From JAVJUV01 sp040220415 (GTDB lineage Bacteria > Pseudomonadota > Alphaproteobacteria > Rhodobacterales > Rhodobacteraceae), in contig JAVJUV010000092.1 in NCBI GenBank assembly GCA_040220415.1, positions 4,918 through 68,917 of the forward strand: a stretch of DNA of 64,000 nt, written 5' to 3'. Below the pieces are notes generated by a model. That model saw only the letters and a program-made list of their open reading frames with translations, was not told where the DNA came from and ran no database searches. Positions 1-8,916 of the stretch are shown here, piece by piece. Position numbers and translations under genes: made by a program. Each line of letters opens with the position of its first letter. Position 1 is the first letter of the stretch.

Positions 1-87
1 CAGCGCCTGATGGAGCAGACCCGCAACCGTGAGGTCTTTGCCGAGCACAACATCTATCTGATGATGGGGCTGCGTCCGAAGGCCTAG
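1..87 (+). CDS. 3' end of an unidentified protein (partial)
   Basis: The first 28 codons of the window form an open frame ending in TAG, with tail LMMGLRPKA. The 5' part lies outside the window. The tail alone does not identify a family. In related Rhodobacterales glpX often lies downstream of a homoserine dehydrogenase gene, but the residues seen here do not let me confirm that. The 247 nt that follow, up to glpX, hold no gene I can support. Confidence 0.5.
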   Translation, partial: QRLMEQTRNREVFAEHNIYLMMGLRPKA

Positions 88-334
88 CGCGCAAGACCTG
101 ACCGGTTCTTCGCTGTTTGGCTCCGGGTCGCGCATCCAAAGCCGCCTTGGTCACGAATTCATCTCCACGGCGGTCATCCGTCGAATTGCACGGCGTCGCA
201 CCTGTCAGGCGACCTTCGCTCTTCATGCACGTTGCGCCAAATCCCACTCTTGTCGCTAACATTGCCGCGCCGCCTTGTTCGCGGCAGGGACCGGGGCTAG
301 GAGGACGTGAAACCGTTTTCAAGGAGCCACGTTC

Positions 335-1300
335 ATGGCCGACGCGCCTGAGTTCTACGATCGCATGCTGTCCCTGGGCCTGGCCCGTGTCAGCGAAGCA
401 GCCGCCCTTGCATCCGCCCGCCTGATCGGGCGCGGCGACGAGAAGGCCGCCGACCAGGCCGCCGTCGACGCGATGCGCAGACAGCTGAACCAGTTGGAGA
501 TCAAGGGCGTCGTCGTCATCGGCGAGGGCGAGCGGGACGAGGCTCCGATGCTGTACATCGGCGAGCAGGTCGGCACCGGCGAAGGCCCCGAGGTGGACAT
601 CGCGCTGGACCCGCTGGAAGGCACCACGCTGACCGCCAAGGACATGCCGAACGCGCTGGCCGTCATCGCGATGGGACCGAGGGGCAGCATGCTGCATGCG
701 CCGGACACCTACATGGACAAGCTGGCGATCGGTCCGGGTTTCCGTCCCGGTGTCGTGACCATGGACATGAGCCCCGCCGAACGCGTGAACGCGCTGGCCT
801 CGGCCAAGGGATGCTCGACCCAGGACATCACCGTCTGCGTGCTGGAGCGTCCGCGCCACGAGGACATGATCGCCGAGATCCGCACCACTGGCGCCGCGAT
901 CCGGCTGATCACGGACGGCGACGTGGCCGGCGTGATCCACTGCGCCGAGCCGACGACGGGCATCGACATGTACATGGGATCGGGCGGGGCGCCCGAGGGC
1001 GTGCTGGCCGCCGCCGCGCTGAAGTGCATGGGCGGGCAGATGTTCGGCCGGCTGGTCTTCCGCAACGACGACGAAAGGGCCCGCGCCAAGAAGGCCGGCA
1101 TCACCAACCTGGACCGGGTCTATACCCGCGACGACATGGTGACGCGCGACGTGATCTTCGCGGCGACCGGCGTGACGGATGGCTCGATCCTGCCCGGCAT
1201 CAAGCGCGAACCGGGCTTCCTGACCGCCGAGACCATCCTGATGCGCTCGAAGACCGGATCGGTGCGGCGCATGACCTATCGCAACCCCGTCGGGAAATGA
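335..1300 (+). CDS. glpX: class II fructose-1,6-bisphosphatase
   Basis: Hydrolyses fructose-1,6-bisphosphate to fructose-6-phosphate in gluconeogenesis and, where present, the Calvin cycle; cytosolic and metal dependent. The 321-residue protein has the usual GlpX length. The metal and phosphate-binding segments VIGEGERDEA (61-70) and DPLEGTTL (92-99) are intact, as is the later GGAPEGVLAA stretch. An AAGGAGCC ribosome site sits 8 nt before the ATG. The stop codon overlaps the next start (ATGA), so the isochorismatase-family gene is translationally coupled. The family is clear; only flux direction and isoenzyme status are unknown. Confidence 0.95.
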   Translation: MADAPEFYDRMLSLGLARVSEAAALASARLIGRGDEKAADQAAVDAMRRQLNQLEIKGVVVIGEGERDEAPMLYIGEQVGTGEGPEVDIALDPLEGTTLTAKDMPNALAVIAMGPRGSMLHAPDTYMDKLAIGPGFRPGVVTMDMSPAERVNALASAKGCSTQDITVCVLERPRHEDMIAEIRTTGAAIRLITDGDVAGVIHCAEPTTGIDMYMGSGGAPEGVLAAAALKCMGGQMFGRLVFRNDDERARAKKAGITNLDRVYTRDDMVTRDVIFAATGVTDGSILPGIKREPGFLTAETILMRSKTGSVRRMTYRNPVGK

Positions 1301-1860
1301 CCGGCCGGACCGGGCTGCTTCTGATCGATTTCCAGACCGGGTTCGACGCGCCCGGACTGGGCGCGCGGAACAATCCGGGCGCCGAGGCGGCGGCGGGACG
1401 GCTTCTGGCCCATGCCCGCGCGGCGGACCGGCCCGTCTTTCATGTGCGGCACCTGTCGCTCGAGTCCGGCTCGCCCCTGACGGCGGCGCGGGGCGGGATC
1501 GATTTCAAGCCCGAGGTCGCGCCCCTGCCCGGCGAGCCGGTCTTCGAGAAATCCGTCAATTCGGCCTTCATCGGCACCGACCTCGAAGCGCGGCTGCGGG
1601 CCGAGGGCGTGACCCGGCTGGTGATCGCCGGGCTGACCACGCCGCATTGCGTGTCGACCAGCGCGCGGATGGCGGCGAACCTGGGGTTCGCGGTGACGCT
1701 GGCCCATGACGCCTGTGCCGCCTTCGCGATCAACGCCGACATGTCCTGGCTGCCGGGGGCGGAACCGATGGACGCCGAGACGGCGCATCGAACGGCGCTG
1801 GGGCATCTGCACGGCGAATTCGCCGAGGTGGCCCCGGTGGCCGACATCATCGGGGCCTAG
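1297..1860 (+). CDS. isochorismatase-family cysteine hydrolase
   Basis: A 187-residue single-domain cysteine hydrolase of the isochorismatase/nicotinamidase superfamily. The catalytic triad is visible as Asp11 (LLLIDFQTGF), Lys85 (VFEKSVNSAF) and Cys118 (TTPHCVSTSARM). Members hydrolyse isochorismate, nicotinamide, N-carbamoyl compounds or ureido compounds, and the substrate here cannot be told. It starts inside the last codons of glpX (ATGA overlap), so it is co-translated with it, and it precedes recJ. The pairing with glpX looks like a conserved small operon rather than a pathway. Confidence 0.85.
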   Translation: MTGRTGLLLIDFQTGFDAPGLGARNNPGAEAAAGRLLAHARAADRPVFHVRHLSLESGSPLTAARGGIDFKPEVAPLPGEPVFEKSVNSAFIGTDLEARLRAEGVTRLVIAGLTTPHCVSTSARMAANLGFAVTLAHDACAAFAINADMSWLPGAEPMDAETAHRTALGHLHGEFAEVAPVADIIGA

Positions 1861-1937
1861 GCGCGGCTTTCCAAGCCCGCGCGGCTTGGCTACGGTGGGC
1901 GCGCAGCAGTTCAACGATAGAAAAGATCGCGGGTTTC

Positions 1938-3704
1938 GTGACCGACAATTCGACGACGCAGGCTTTCCTTGGGGTGTCTTCCTCGCTGACCGGGCGGCGC
2001 TGGGTCGGGCCGGACGCGGGCGCGGTGCGGCTGGCCGAGGCGATGGAGCAGGTCACGGGCCTGCCGGACGCGCTGTGCCGTATCCTTGTCGCGCGCGGCG
2101 TGCCGCCCGAGGAGGCCGAGCGCTACCTGGCGCCTGCCCTGCGCGACCTCTTGCCCGACCCGATGGGGCTGCGCGACATGGAACCCGCCGCCGAGCGCCT
2201 GATCCGCGCGGTCGAGCGCGGCGAGCGGGTGGCGGTCTTCGCCGATTACGACGTGGACGGCGGCGCCTCGGCGGCCCTGGTCCTGGACTGGCTGCGCCGG
2301 CAGGGGCGCGACGCGACGCTGTACGTCCCCGACCGGATCGACGAGGGCTATGGCCCGAACCCGCCGGCGATGCGCGAGCTGGCCGCCGCCCATGACCTGA
2401 TCGTCTGCGTCGACTGCGGCACGCTGTCGTTCGAGGCGATCGCGGCGGCAAAAGGCGCGGACGTGGTGATCCTGGACCATCACCTGGGGGCCGAGACGCT
2501 GCCCGACGCGCTGGCGGTGGTGAACCCGAACCGGCAGGACGAAACCGGCGACCTGGGGCATCTGTGCGCCGCGGCGGTTGTCTTCCTGGTGCTGGTCGAG
2601 GCGAACCGGCGGCTGAAGGCGAAGGGCCGCGCGGGGCCGGACCTGATGGCGATGCTGGATCTGGTGGCGCTGGCGACGGTGGCGGACGTCGCCCCCCTTG
2701 TCGGCGTGAACCGCGCGCTGGTGCGTCAGGGGCTGAAGATCATGGCCGCGCGGCGGCGTCCCGGGCTGGCGGCGCTGGCCGACGTCGCAGGGCTGAACGC
2801 GCCGCCCTCGGCCTATTCGCTGGGCTTCGTGCTGGGACCCCGGGTGAACGCGGGCGGGCGCGTGGGGCGCGCCGATCTTGGCGCGCGCTGCCTGTCGTCG
2901 CTGGACGCCGACGAGGCCCGCGCCATGGCCGAGCGGCTGGACCAGCTGAACACCGAACGCCGCGAGATCGAGAACATTGTGCGCGATGCCGCCTTGGCGC
3001 AGGCCGAAGAGCGCGGGCTGGACGGCCCGCTGGTCTGGGCGGCGGGCGAGGGCTGGCATCCGGGCGTGGTGGGGATCGTGGCGGCGCGGCTGAAGGAATC
3101 CACCGGGCGGCCCGCCGTGGTGATCGGGCTGGAGGGCGCCGAGGGCAAGGGCTCGGGCCGGTCTGTCCGGGGCGTGGACCTGGGCCACGCGGTGCAGAAG
3201 ATCGCCGCCGAGGGTCTGCTGATCAAGGGCGGCGGGCACCGGATGGCGGCGGGCCTGACGGTGGCGCGGGACCGGATCGAGGCCGCGATGGAGCGCTTGG
3301 GCGAGTTGCTGGCCAAGGAAGGCGCGGGCGCGGGCGGGCCGCGCGACCACCGGATCGACGCGGTGCTGATGCCGGGGGCCGCGACGGTGGAGCTGATCGG
3401 GCAGATCGAGGCGGCGGGCCCTTTCGGGCAGAGCGCCCCTGCCCCGCGCTTCGCCTTTCCCGACACGGCGATCCTGCACACGCGCCAGGTCGGCAGCGGG
3501 CATTTGAAACTGACCTTCGGCGACGGCCTGGGCGCGCGGCTGGACGCCATCGCCTTCGGCGCGTTCGACGGCCCGCTGGGGCCGGAACTGGCCGGGCATC
3601 GGGGGCGGCGCTTTCACCTTGCGGGGCGGCTGGAAATCAACCACTGGGGCGGGCGCCAGACGGTTCAGCTGCGCCTGGACGACGCCGCGCCGGCCTCGGA
3701 ATGA
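1938..3704 (+). CDS. recJ: single-stranded-DNA-specific exonuclease RecJ
   Basis: A 5'-to-3' single-strand DNA exonuclease of the DHH phosphoesterase superfamily, acting in RecF-pathway recombination, mismatch repair and stalled-fork processing. The 588-residue length is normal. Conserved motifs are DYDVDG (103-108), VDCGT (158-162) and DHH (180-182); the DHHA1 motif GGGHRMAAG follows, then an OB-like C-terminal domain. It lies 77 nt after the isochorismatase-family gene. A short stem-loop and a tRNA promoter follow it. Confidence 0.95.
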   Translation: MTDNSTTQAFLGVSSSLTGRRWVGPDAGAVRLAEAMEQVTGLPDALCRILVARGVPPEEAERYLAPALRDLLPDPMGLRDMEPAAERLIRAVERGERVAVFADYDVDGGASAALVLDWLRRQGRDATLYVPDRIDEGYGPNPPAMRELAAAHDLIVCVDCGTLSFEAIAAAKGADVVILDHHLGAETLPDALAVVNPNRQDETGDLGHLCAAAVVFLVLVEANRRLKAKGRAGPDLMAMLDLVALATVADVAPLVGVNRALVRQGLKIMAARRRPGLAALADVAGLNAPPSAYSLGFVLGPRVNAGGRVGRADLGARCLSSLDADEARAMAERLDQLNTERREIENIVRDAALAQAEERGLDGPLVWAAGEGWHPGVVGIVAARLKESTGRPAVVIGLEGAEGKGSGRSVRGVDLGHAVQKIAAEGLLIKGGGHRMAAGLTVARDRIEAAMERLGELLAKEGAGAGGPRDHRIDAVLMPGAATVELIGQIEAAGPFGQSAPAPRFAFPDTAILHTRQVGSGHLKLTFGDGLGARLDAIAFGAFDGPLGPELAGHRGRRFHLAGRLEINHWGGRQTVQLRLDDAAPASE

Positions 3705-3718
3705 GGCCTGAAAAAAGT

Positions 3719-3736
3719 GGCAAGAATCCTCTTGCC
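3719..3736. terminator. stem-loop between recJ and tRNA-Glu
   Basis: A perfect 7-bp stem, GGCAAGA / TCTTGCC, with loop ATCC. On the + strand it has an A-run before it and no T-run directly after it. Read on the - strand it is followed by ACTTTTTT, so it is a better intrinsic terminator leftward than rightward. It lies just past the recJ stop and overlaps the presumed tRNA -35 box. Termination in either direction is only inferred. Confidence 0.4.
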
Positions 3737-3760
3737 CTTGGCCGGGCTTTTCCCTAATTA
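3732..3760 (+). promoter_or_regulatory. probable sigma-70 promoter of tRNA-Glu
   Basis: A -35-like TTGCCC at 3732-3737 and a -10-like TAATTA at 3755-3760 are separated by 17 nt. This would put transcription start about 8 nt before the mature tRNA 5' end, as is usual for tRNA genes. Confidence 0.5.
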
Positions 3761-3775
3761 GCCCCCCACGGCGCT

Positions 3776-3850
3776 GGCCCGTTCGTCTATCGGTTAGGAC
3801 GCCAGGTTTTCAACCTGGAAAGAGGGGTTCGATTCCCCTACGGGCTGCCA
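3776..3850 (+). tRNA. tRNA-Glu (anticodon UUC)
   Basis: A 75-nt cloverleaf with encoded CCA. The acceptor stem GGCCCGT pairs with ACGGGCT (one G-U at the end). The anticodon arm is CCAGG-TTTTCAA-CCTGG with anticodon TTC. The T arm is AGGGG-TTCGATT-CCCCT. The discriminator base is G. I looked for a repeated copy of the tRNA 3' end downstream, as expected for an integrated element, and saw none. Confidence 0.97.
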
Positions 3851-4132
3851 GTTTTCTCGCAACATATTGTTTTAATGGGTTTTCTTGGCGATCGCCCAGA
3901 TCAATACCTGCGATGTCGTTGCCGATCAGGTCATCCCGACCACGCGTTCGTCCATCTAGGGTTCTTGGCTGGCTACGCGAAACCAACCGGCCTTGCCGCC
4001 CGAGTGCATGCCCGCCCGGTGAGCTCGGTCATCCAGATCGGCAAAGCCGGATTGGCGGCTGGGGTGAAACCTCCGGCGAGGTTAAAGGTCCCAACGCTTG
4101 ACTGTTCGGCATATGCAAGATGTTTTGTTTTC

Positions 4133-4450
4133 ATGCGAAAGCGAAAATCAAAATCAGTCGCTCTCTTGATCATAGGCACAAGCCTATTCGCACATCCCGG
4201 CATAGCGGATACCTGGGGTGCCGTGGACTGCCAGATCATCGTCGATTTCATCGAGCGCCACAAAGTTAGAGAGACAGAACTTCACACCGACCGAATGACG
4301 TTGGAGCGCTCGCTGCGCGGGACCGATTATGAAGCGTTCAGGCGGATCGAAGACGCGCTGAGCGAACGGAATCAAGCGGAGGGCTATTGGTTTTTCGCCG
4401 ACGACAGCCTTTTCCTGACGCTTATGAGCGAACGTTGTAACTGGCCGTAA
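4133..4450 (+). CDS. small secreted protein of unknown function
   Basis: A 105-residue protein with an N-terminal signal peptide: basic MRKRKSK, a hydrophobic segment and a likely signal peptidase site around HPGIA-DTW, giving a periplasmic product of about 80 residues. The mature part is charged, with two Cys (in VDCQII and SERCNWP) that could form a disulfide. I do not recognise a family. I chose the ATG at 4133 because it opens the signal peptide; an upstream start at 3875 would add residues with no protein-like character. No clear ribosome site precedes it. It ends 9 nt from a convergent ATPase gene. The preceding stretch 3851-4132 shows no supported gene. Confidence 0.5.
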   Translation: MRKRKSKSVALLIIGTSLFAHPGIADTWGAVDCQIIVDFIERHKVRETELHTDRMTLERSLRGTDYEAFRRIEDALSERNQAEGYWFFADDSLFLTLMSERCNWP

Positions 4451-4459
4451 AGCCCCCCC

Positions 4460-5971
4460 TCACGCGGCCTGGTCGGTGTCGATGCCCGAGATGGCCTGGA
4501 TGAGGTTGTCTTCGGTGACTTCCTCGGAGGTGAAGGTGCGCATGATCCGGCCCGAGTACATCGCGACGATCCGGTCCGAGACGTGCAGCACCTCGGGCAT
4601 TTCCGAGCTGATGACCATCACCGCGTAGCCCTGCGCGGCGAGTTCGCGCAGAAGCTTGTGGATCTCGGACTTGCTGCCGACGTCGATGCCGCGCGTCGGT
4701 TCGTCGACGATCAGCACGGTGGGATGCATCGACAGCCACTTGCCGATGACGATCTTCTGCTGGTTGCCGCCCGACAGGTTGCCGACCTGCTGTTTCCAGC
4801 CCGGCGTGCGGATGTCCAGGCGGTCGCGGTACTGGTCGAAGATCGCGATCTCGGCGCCCTCGGCGACGAAGGGCCCGGCTTTCAGGTCGTCGACCTGCGG
4901 CAGGGTCATGTTGTCCCGGCAGTTCATGCCCAGCACCAGCCCCTGCCCCTTGCGGTCCTCGGGCACCAGCGAGATGCCGCGCGCGATGGCGTCGGCGGGC
5001 GAATGGATGCGGACCTCTTGCCCGTCGAGCAGGATCTGCCCGGCCGAGGGATCGCGCAGGCCGAAGAGCGTCTCGGCGATCTCGGTCCGGCCCGCGCCGA
5101 CCAGACCGTAAAAACCCACGACCTCGCCCCGGCGCACCTCGAAGCTGACGTCGCGGTACATGTCGCCGCAACCGAGGCCGCGCACTTCGAGCGCGACGTC
5201 GCCCAGCTCGTGATGCGCCGCGTTGCGGCTGAGATCGAGCGCGCGGCCGATCATCATCTGCGTCACCGCCTCTTCGTCGGTGTCGGCGGTCTCGACGGTG
5301 CCGCGATACTGGCCGTCGCGCAGCACGGTGATGCGGTCGGTGATCTTGAAGATCTCCTCCATGCGGTGCGAGATGTAGATGATCCCCACGCCCCCGGCCT
5401 TGAGATCGGCGATCACGTCGAACAGCACCACCTTTTCGGCGTCGGTCAGCGAGGCGGTCGGCTCGTCGAAGATGACGGCCCTGGCCTCGACGGTCAGCGC
5501 GCGGGCGATCTCGACCATCTGCTGGTTGGCGATCGAGAGGTCGCCGACGCGGGTCCTGGCGCCGAACCCGACGTTGAGTTTCTTCAGGATCGCGTCGGTG
5601 CGCGTGTACAGCGTCTGCCAGTCGACGCGCCCGAAGCTTTTGTGCGGCAACTCGCCGAGATAGATGTTCTCGGCAACCGTCAGTTCCTCGGCCAGGGAAA
5701 GTTCCTGGTGGATGAAGACGATGCCCTTGGCCTTGGCTTCCAGCGGGCCGGACATCACGACCTTGTCGTCGCCCATGTAGATGTCGCCGCCGTCGGGCTG
5801 GTAGATGCCGCCGAGGACTTTCATCAGCGTCGACTTGCCCGCACCGTTCTCGCCCATCAGGGCGTGAACCTCGCCCGGCATCACCGAGAAGGACACATTG
5901 TCGAGCGCGCGCACGCCGGGGAAGGTCTTGACGATGCCTTCCAGGCGCAGGACGGGTTTTGCGTCGGTCAT
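4460..5971 (-). CDS. sugar-type (CUT2) ABC importer, ATPase subunit
   Basis: A 503-residue tandem ATPase of the RbsA/XylG/AraG type, powering uptake by the two permeases upstream. The first half has Walker A GENGAGKST (40-48) and Walker B VIFDEPTASL. The second half has the degenerate P-loop GLVGAGRTE, a good signature LSGGNQQK and VLIVDEPTRG. This asymmetry is normal for the family. Its ATG overlaps the permease stop (ATGA). It is the last gene of the leftward operon. The family transports ribose, xylose, inositol and similar compounds; the substrate here is unknown. Confidence 0.92.
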   Translation of the reverse strand: MTDAKPVLRLEGIVKTFPGVRALDNVSFSVMPGEVHALMGENGAGKSTLMKVLGGIYQPDGGDIYMGDDKVVMSGPLEAKAKGIVFIHQELSLAEELTVAENIYLGELPHKSFGRVDWQTLYTRTDAILKKLNVGFGARTRVGDLSIANQQMVEIARALTVEARAVIFDEPTASLTDAEKVVLFDVIADLKAGGVGIIYISHRMEEIFKITDRITVLRDGQYRGTVETADTDEEAVTQMMIGRALDLSRNAAHHELGDVALEVRGLGCGDMYRDVSFEVRRGEVVGFYGLVGAGRTEIAETLFGLRDPSAGQILLDGQEVRIHSPADAIARGISLVPEDRKGQGLVLGMNCRDNMTLPQVDDLKAGPFVAEGAEIAIFDQYRDRLDIRTPGWKQQVGNLSGGNQQKIVIGKWLSMHPTVLIVDEPTRGIDVGSKSEIHKLLRELAAQGYAVMVISSEMPEVLHVSDRIVAMYSGRIMRTFTSEEVTEDNLIQAISGIDTDQAA

Positions 5972-6969
5972 ATCCTCAACTCCTCTTTGCCCTTCACGTT
6001 GAGCTGCCGGTCCAGGATCAACACGGCGATCAGAATGCTGCCGATCACGAGGTTCACGGTCTCGGTATCCGCGCCGATGTGGCCCAGGCCCTTGCGGAGA
6101 AGCTGGATCGCGATGACCCCACCGAAGGTGGAGATCACGCTGCCGGCGCCGCCGGTGATCTTGGTGCCGCCCAGAACGACGGCGGTGATCACCCACAATT
6201 CGTAGAGCTGGCCGTCGTTGGGGTTCACCGAGCCGGATTCCGAGTAGAAGACGACCGCGGAGAGCGCCGCGAGGAAGCCGATGATGGCGAAGTTGATCAT
6301 CATGTGCGGGCCGACGCGGATGCCCGCGTTGACCGCCGCCTCGCGGTTGTCGCCGATGGCATAGGCGTTGCGGCCATGCACCGTCCTGGTCATCAGAAGC
6401 CAGATCCCGAGCGTGACCGCCAACAGGAACCATGTCGGCGTGTGCAGTCCCAGGAACTGCGCCTCGGCGAAATCGACCAGGGTCCAGTTGAGATGCGAGG
6501 TCGGGTTCTCGCCGTTGAACATGAAGACCAGCCCGCGATAGCCCAGCATCGAGCCCAGCGTGACGATGAAGGCGTCGACCCCTGTCTTCCAGACGATCAG
6601 ACCGTTCAGCGCGCCGAGGAGCGTGCCCACGGACAGCGCCAGCAGCCAGGCCACCGGGATCACCCAGTCGCCCAGGCCCGCGAAGATGGGCCAGGTCATG
6701 CTGTCGAGCAGGACGATCGCGGCGATGGCGAAGGTCGCGCCCACGCTGAGGTCGATATTGCCGTTGATCATCACGATGGTCATGCCCATCGCGATGATGC
6801 CGATCGGCGCCGACTGCTTCAGCAGCAGAAGCATGTTCTCGAAGTCCATGAAGGCCTTGTCGGACAGCGAGAGATATTCGCCCGCGATGCTGAAGAAGAT
6901 CAGCTCGAGCACGATGAAGCCCCAGATCGCGCCCTTCTTCAGCGCCGTGGACAATGCACCCGGATGCAT
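5968..6969 (-). CDS. sugar-type (CUT2) ABC importer, permease 1
   Basis: A 333-residue inner-membrane permease of the RbsC/XylH family with about ten hydrophobic segments. Typical motifs are INGNIDLSVGATFA in the first half and VVLGGTKITGGAGSV in the second, the loop thought to contact the ATPase. It lies 15 nt downstream of a second permease and overlaps the ATPase start by 4 nt. Two different permeases in one CUT2 operon suggest a heterodimeric channel. Confidence 0.92.
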   Translation of the reverse strand: MHPGALSTALKKGAIWGFIVLELIFFSIAGEYLSLSDKAFMDFENMLLLLKQSAPIGIIAMGMTIVMINGNIDLSVGATFAIAAIVLLDSMTWPIFAGLGDWVIPVAWLLALSVGTLLGALNGLIVWKTGVDAFIVTLGSMLGYRGLVFMFNGENPTSHLNWTLVDFAEAQFLGLHTPTWFLLAVTLGIWLLMTRTVHGRNAYAIGDNREAAVNAGIRVGPHMMINFAIIGFLAALSAVVFYSESGSVNPNDGQLYELWVITAVVLGGTKITGGAGSVISTFGGVIAIQLLRKGLGHIGADTETVNLVIGSILIAVLILDRQLNVKGKEELRI

Positions 6970-6984
6970 GGTTTCCCCTCCCTC

Positions 6985-8004
6985 TTACGCTATCGGCGAC
7001 CAGAGCTTGCCGCGTTTGGCCGCGATATCGAGCCAGACGGCAAGGATGATGATGATCCAGGTCACGACGAACTGGACGTAGAATTGCAGACCCAGAAGCA
7101 GAAGCCCGTTCTGGATGAAGCCCAGGATCAGCACGCCGATCACCGTCTTGAAGACCGTGCCGGCCCCGCCCATGAGCGAGGCGCCGCCAAGGATCACCGC
7201 GGCCAGCACTTCCAGTTCCAGCCCCTGCCCCACGGTGTTCTGCGAGCCGAGCGAGCGGCTGGCCTGGATGACGCCGGCGGTCGCGACGCAGGCCGCCGAG
7301 ATCAGGTAGCAGAAGAAGACGGTGCGCGCGCGGCGAATGCCCGAGAAGGTGGCAGCGGTGCCGTTGCCGCCGACCGCGTAGACCTTGCGCCCGAAGGCCG
7401 TCTTGGCCAGCACGATGCCCAGAAGCGCCGCCAGCGCCCCGAAGATCAGGATCGGAACCGGGATGCCCAGCGCCGTGCCCTGTCCGAAGACGCTGAACCA
7501 AGTGCCTTCCTTGTCGGCGATATCCATGTTCTTGCCGCCCGAATAGGTGAGCGTCAGCCCGTGGATCGCCGAGAGCATGCCCAACGTCACGATGAGCGAG
7601 TTGAGTTTGAGATAGCCGACCAGGAAGCCGATGATCGCGCCGAGGCACAGTGTCATGCCGAACATCGCCGGAATGGCGAGAAGCGGGCCGATCTTGTCGT
7701 GCAGATCGAGGACCACGATGGTCGAGAAGGACATCATCGAGCCGACCGACAGATCGAGGTTGCCGCTGATCACGACGAAGGTCACGCCAAGGGCGATGAC
7801 CCCGAGGATGGCCGACGACCGGACGACGCTGAACACGTTGTCGATGGTCAGGAATTTCGGATTGGCGAGAGTGAAGACGATCAGGAAGACAGCGAAGGCG
7901 ATCAGGATGCCCTGTTTCGCCAGCATGGCCGCGATCCGCTGCCTGGTCATTGTTGCCATGATCCCCTCCCTCGGGCGGCTGGCGTTCTGTGACGTATCCG
8001 ACAT
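6985..8004 (-). CDS. sugar-type (CUT2) ABC importer, permease 2
   Basis: A second RbsC-family permease, 339 residues from the ATG at 8004. Motifs ISGNLDLSVGSM and VILGGASLMGGAGTV mirror those of the neighbouring permease, and the C-terminal end is a normal membrane segment followed by a basic tail. A second in-frame ATG at 7959 (324 residues, MATMTRQR) has its own strong GGGAGGGG ribosome site, while 8004 is also preceded by GGGAGGG, so either start may be used. It lies 27 nt after the SDR gene of the same operon. Confidence 0.9.
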   Translation of the reverse strand: MSDTSQNASRPREGIMATMTRQRIAAMLAKQGILIAFAVFLIVFTLANPKFLTIDNVFSVVRSSAILGVIALGVTFVVISGNLDLSVGSMMSFSTIVVLDLHDKIGPLLAIPAMFGMTLCLGAIIGFLVGYLKLNSLIVTLGMLSAIHGLTLTYSGGKNMDIADKEGTWFSVFGQGTALGIPVPILIFGALAALLGIVLAKTAFGRKVYAVGGNGTAATFSGIRRARTVFFCYLISAACVATAGVIQASRSLGSQNTVGQGLELEVLAAVILGGASLMGGAGTVFKTVIGVLILGFIQNGLLLLGLQFYVQFVVTWIIIILAVWLDIAAKRGKLWSPIA

Positions 8005-8031
8005 GGGTCCCTCCCCCCTTGTGCCATTCGT

Positions 8032-8829
8032 TCAGACCAGGGTCATGCCTCCGTCGATCATGACGATCTGACCGGTCATGTAGTCGCTGTCGCCGGACGC
8101 CAGGAACGTGGTCGTCCCGGTTATGTCGGCGGGCGTCGCGACGCGGCCCCTGAGGATGTCGCTGGAGAAATCCTCCATCGCCTGGCCGGGCCGGGCGGCC
8201 GCGCCGATGTCCATCAGGTCCTGGTCGACCTGTTCCCACATTTCGGTGGCCACCACACCGGGCGCGAAGCCCGTGACGGTGATATCATGTCTGGCGAGGT
8301 CGCGCGCGCCCGATTGCGTCAGCGAGACGACCGCCCATTTCGATGCGCAATAGGGGGCGACGTTGTCGTAGCCCTGGCGGCTGGCGATCGAGGCCGTGTT
8401 CACGATCTTGCCGCCGCCGCCTTGGGCGATCATCTGGCGGGCGGCCTCTTGCATCCCGATCATGCAGCCGAGACCGTTGACGCCCATGATGAAATTCCAG
8501 TTGGCCTCGGTCACGTCCATGAAGTTCATCGGCTTGTTCACGCCGGCGTTGTTGAACTTGACGTCGAGGCGGCCGAAGGTTTCGACCGTGTGGGCGATCA
8601 TGCCGCGCACCTGTTCGCGGTCGGTCACGTCGACTTTCGCAGAGGTGACGCCGGCGCCTTGGCCGTTCAGCCGGGCGCGGTTGGCTTCCGCCACTTCCGC
8701 CACCTTGTCACCGTTGATGTCGGCGAAGCAGACCTTCGCGCCTTCGTCCAGAAGCGCCTCGCCGATGGCGCGTCCGATCCCGCGGGCGGCACCGGTGACG
8801 ATACAGACACGTCCAGAAACACGCCCCAT
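8032..8829 (-). CDS. short-chain dehydrogenase/reductase (SDR)
   Basis: A 265-residue classical SDR, probably oxidising or reducing a secondary alcohol with NAD(P). The cofactor motif TGAARGIG is at 12-19; NNAG, the catalytic Ser in NTASIAS, and YCASK follow, with the C-terminal MTGQIVMIDGG. It sits between the binding-protein gene and the permeases in the leftward operon, so it probably acts on the imported compound. It closely resembles the SDR at 11945-12751 (shared ASGDSDYMTGQ and WEQ-D-DL-DIG stretches), so the two are paralogues flanking the regulator. Confidence 0.9.
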   Translation of the reverse strand: MGRVSGRVCIVTGAARGIGRAIGEALLDEGAKVCFADINGDKVAEVAEANRARLNGQGAGVTSAKVDVTDREQVRGMIAHTVETFGRLDVKFNNAGVNKPMNFMDVTEANWNFIMGVNGLGCMIGMQEAARQMIAQGGGGKIVNTASIASRQGYDNVAPYCASKWAVVSLTQSGARDLARHDITVTGFAPGVVATEMWEQVDQDLMDIGAAARPGQAMEDFSSDILRGRVATPADITGTTTFLASGDSDYMTGQIVMIDGGMTLV

Positions 8830-8868
8830 TGCTCAGCTCCATGCCGTTCGATGATCTTTGCGGAAGGT

Positions 8869-8900
8869 GCGGGGCGCGCGATCATGGCCGCGCGCCCCGC
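8869..8900 (-). other. intercistronic stem-loop after the CUT2 binding-protein gene
   Basis: A perfect 12-bp GC-rich stem (GCGGGGCGCGCG / CGCGCGCCCCGC) with an 8-nt loop lies between the binding-protein stop and the SDR start. No T-run follows. It probably protects the upstream message from 3' exonucleases or partly attenuates read-through. Confidence 0.7.
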
Positions 8901-8916
8901 CCGAGCGAAACCTGCC

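Noticed and set aside
88..334. A small gene upstream of glpX (open frame at 117-425)
   Set aside because: It runs into glpX in another frame, has no ribosome site, and its translation is Ser/Pro/Arg-rich without protein character.
3776..3850. tRNA-Glu as the attachment site of an integrative element
   Set aside because: No integrase gene, no repeat of the tRNA 3' end and no shift to mobile-element genes was seen nearby.
4460..8239. A single 1259-codon open frame on the - strand
   Set aside because: Only its last 503 codons are the ATPase; the rest is an Arg/His-rich shadow of the two permease genes, which read in other frames with clear membrane motifs.
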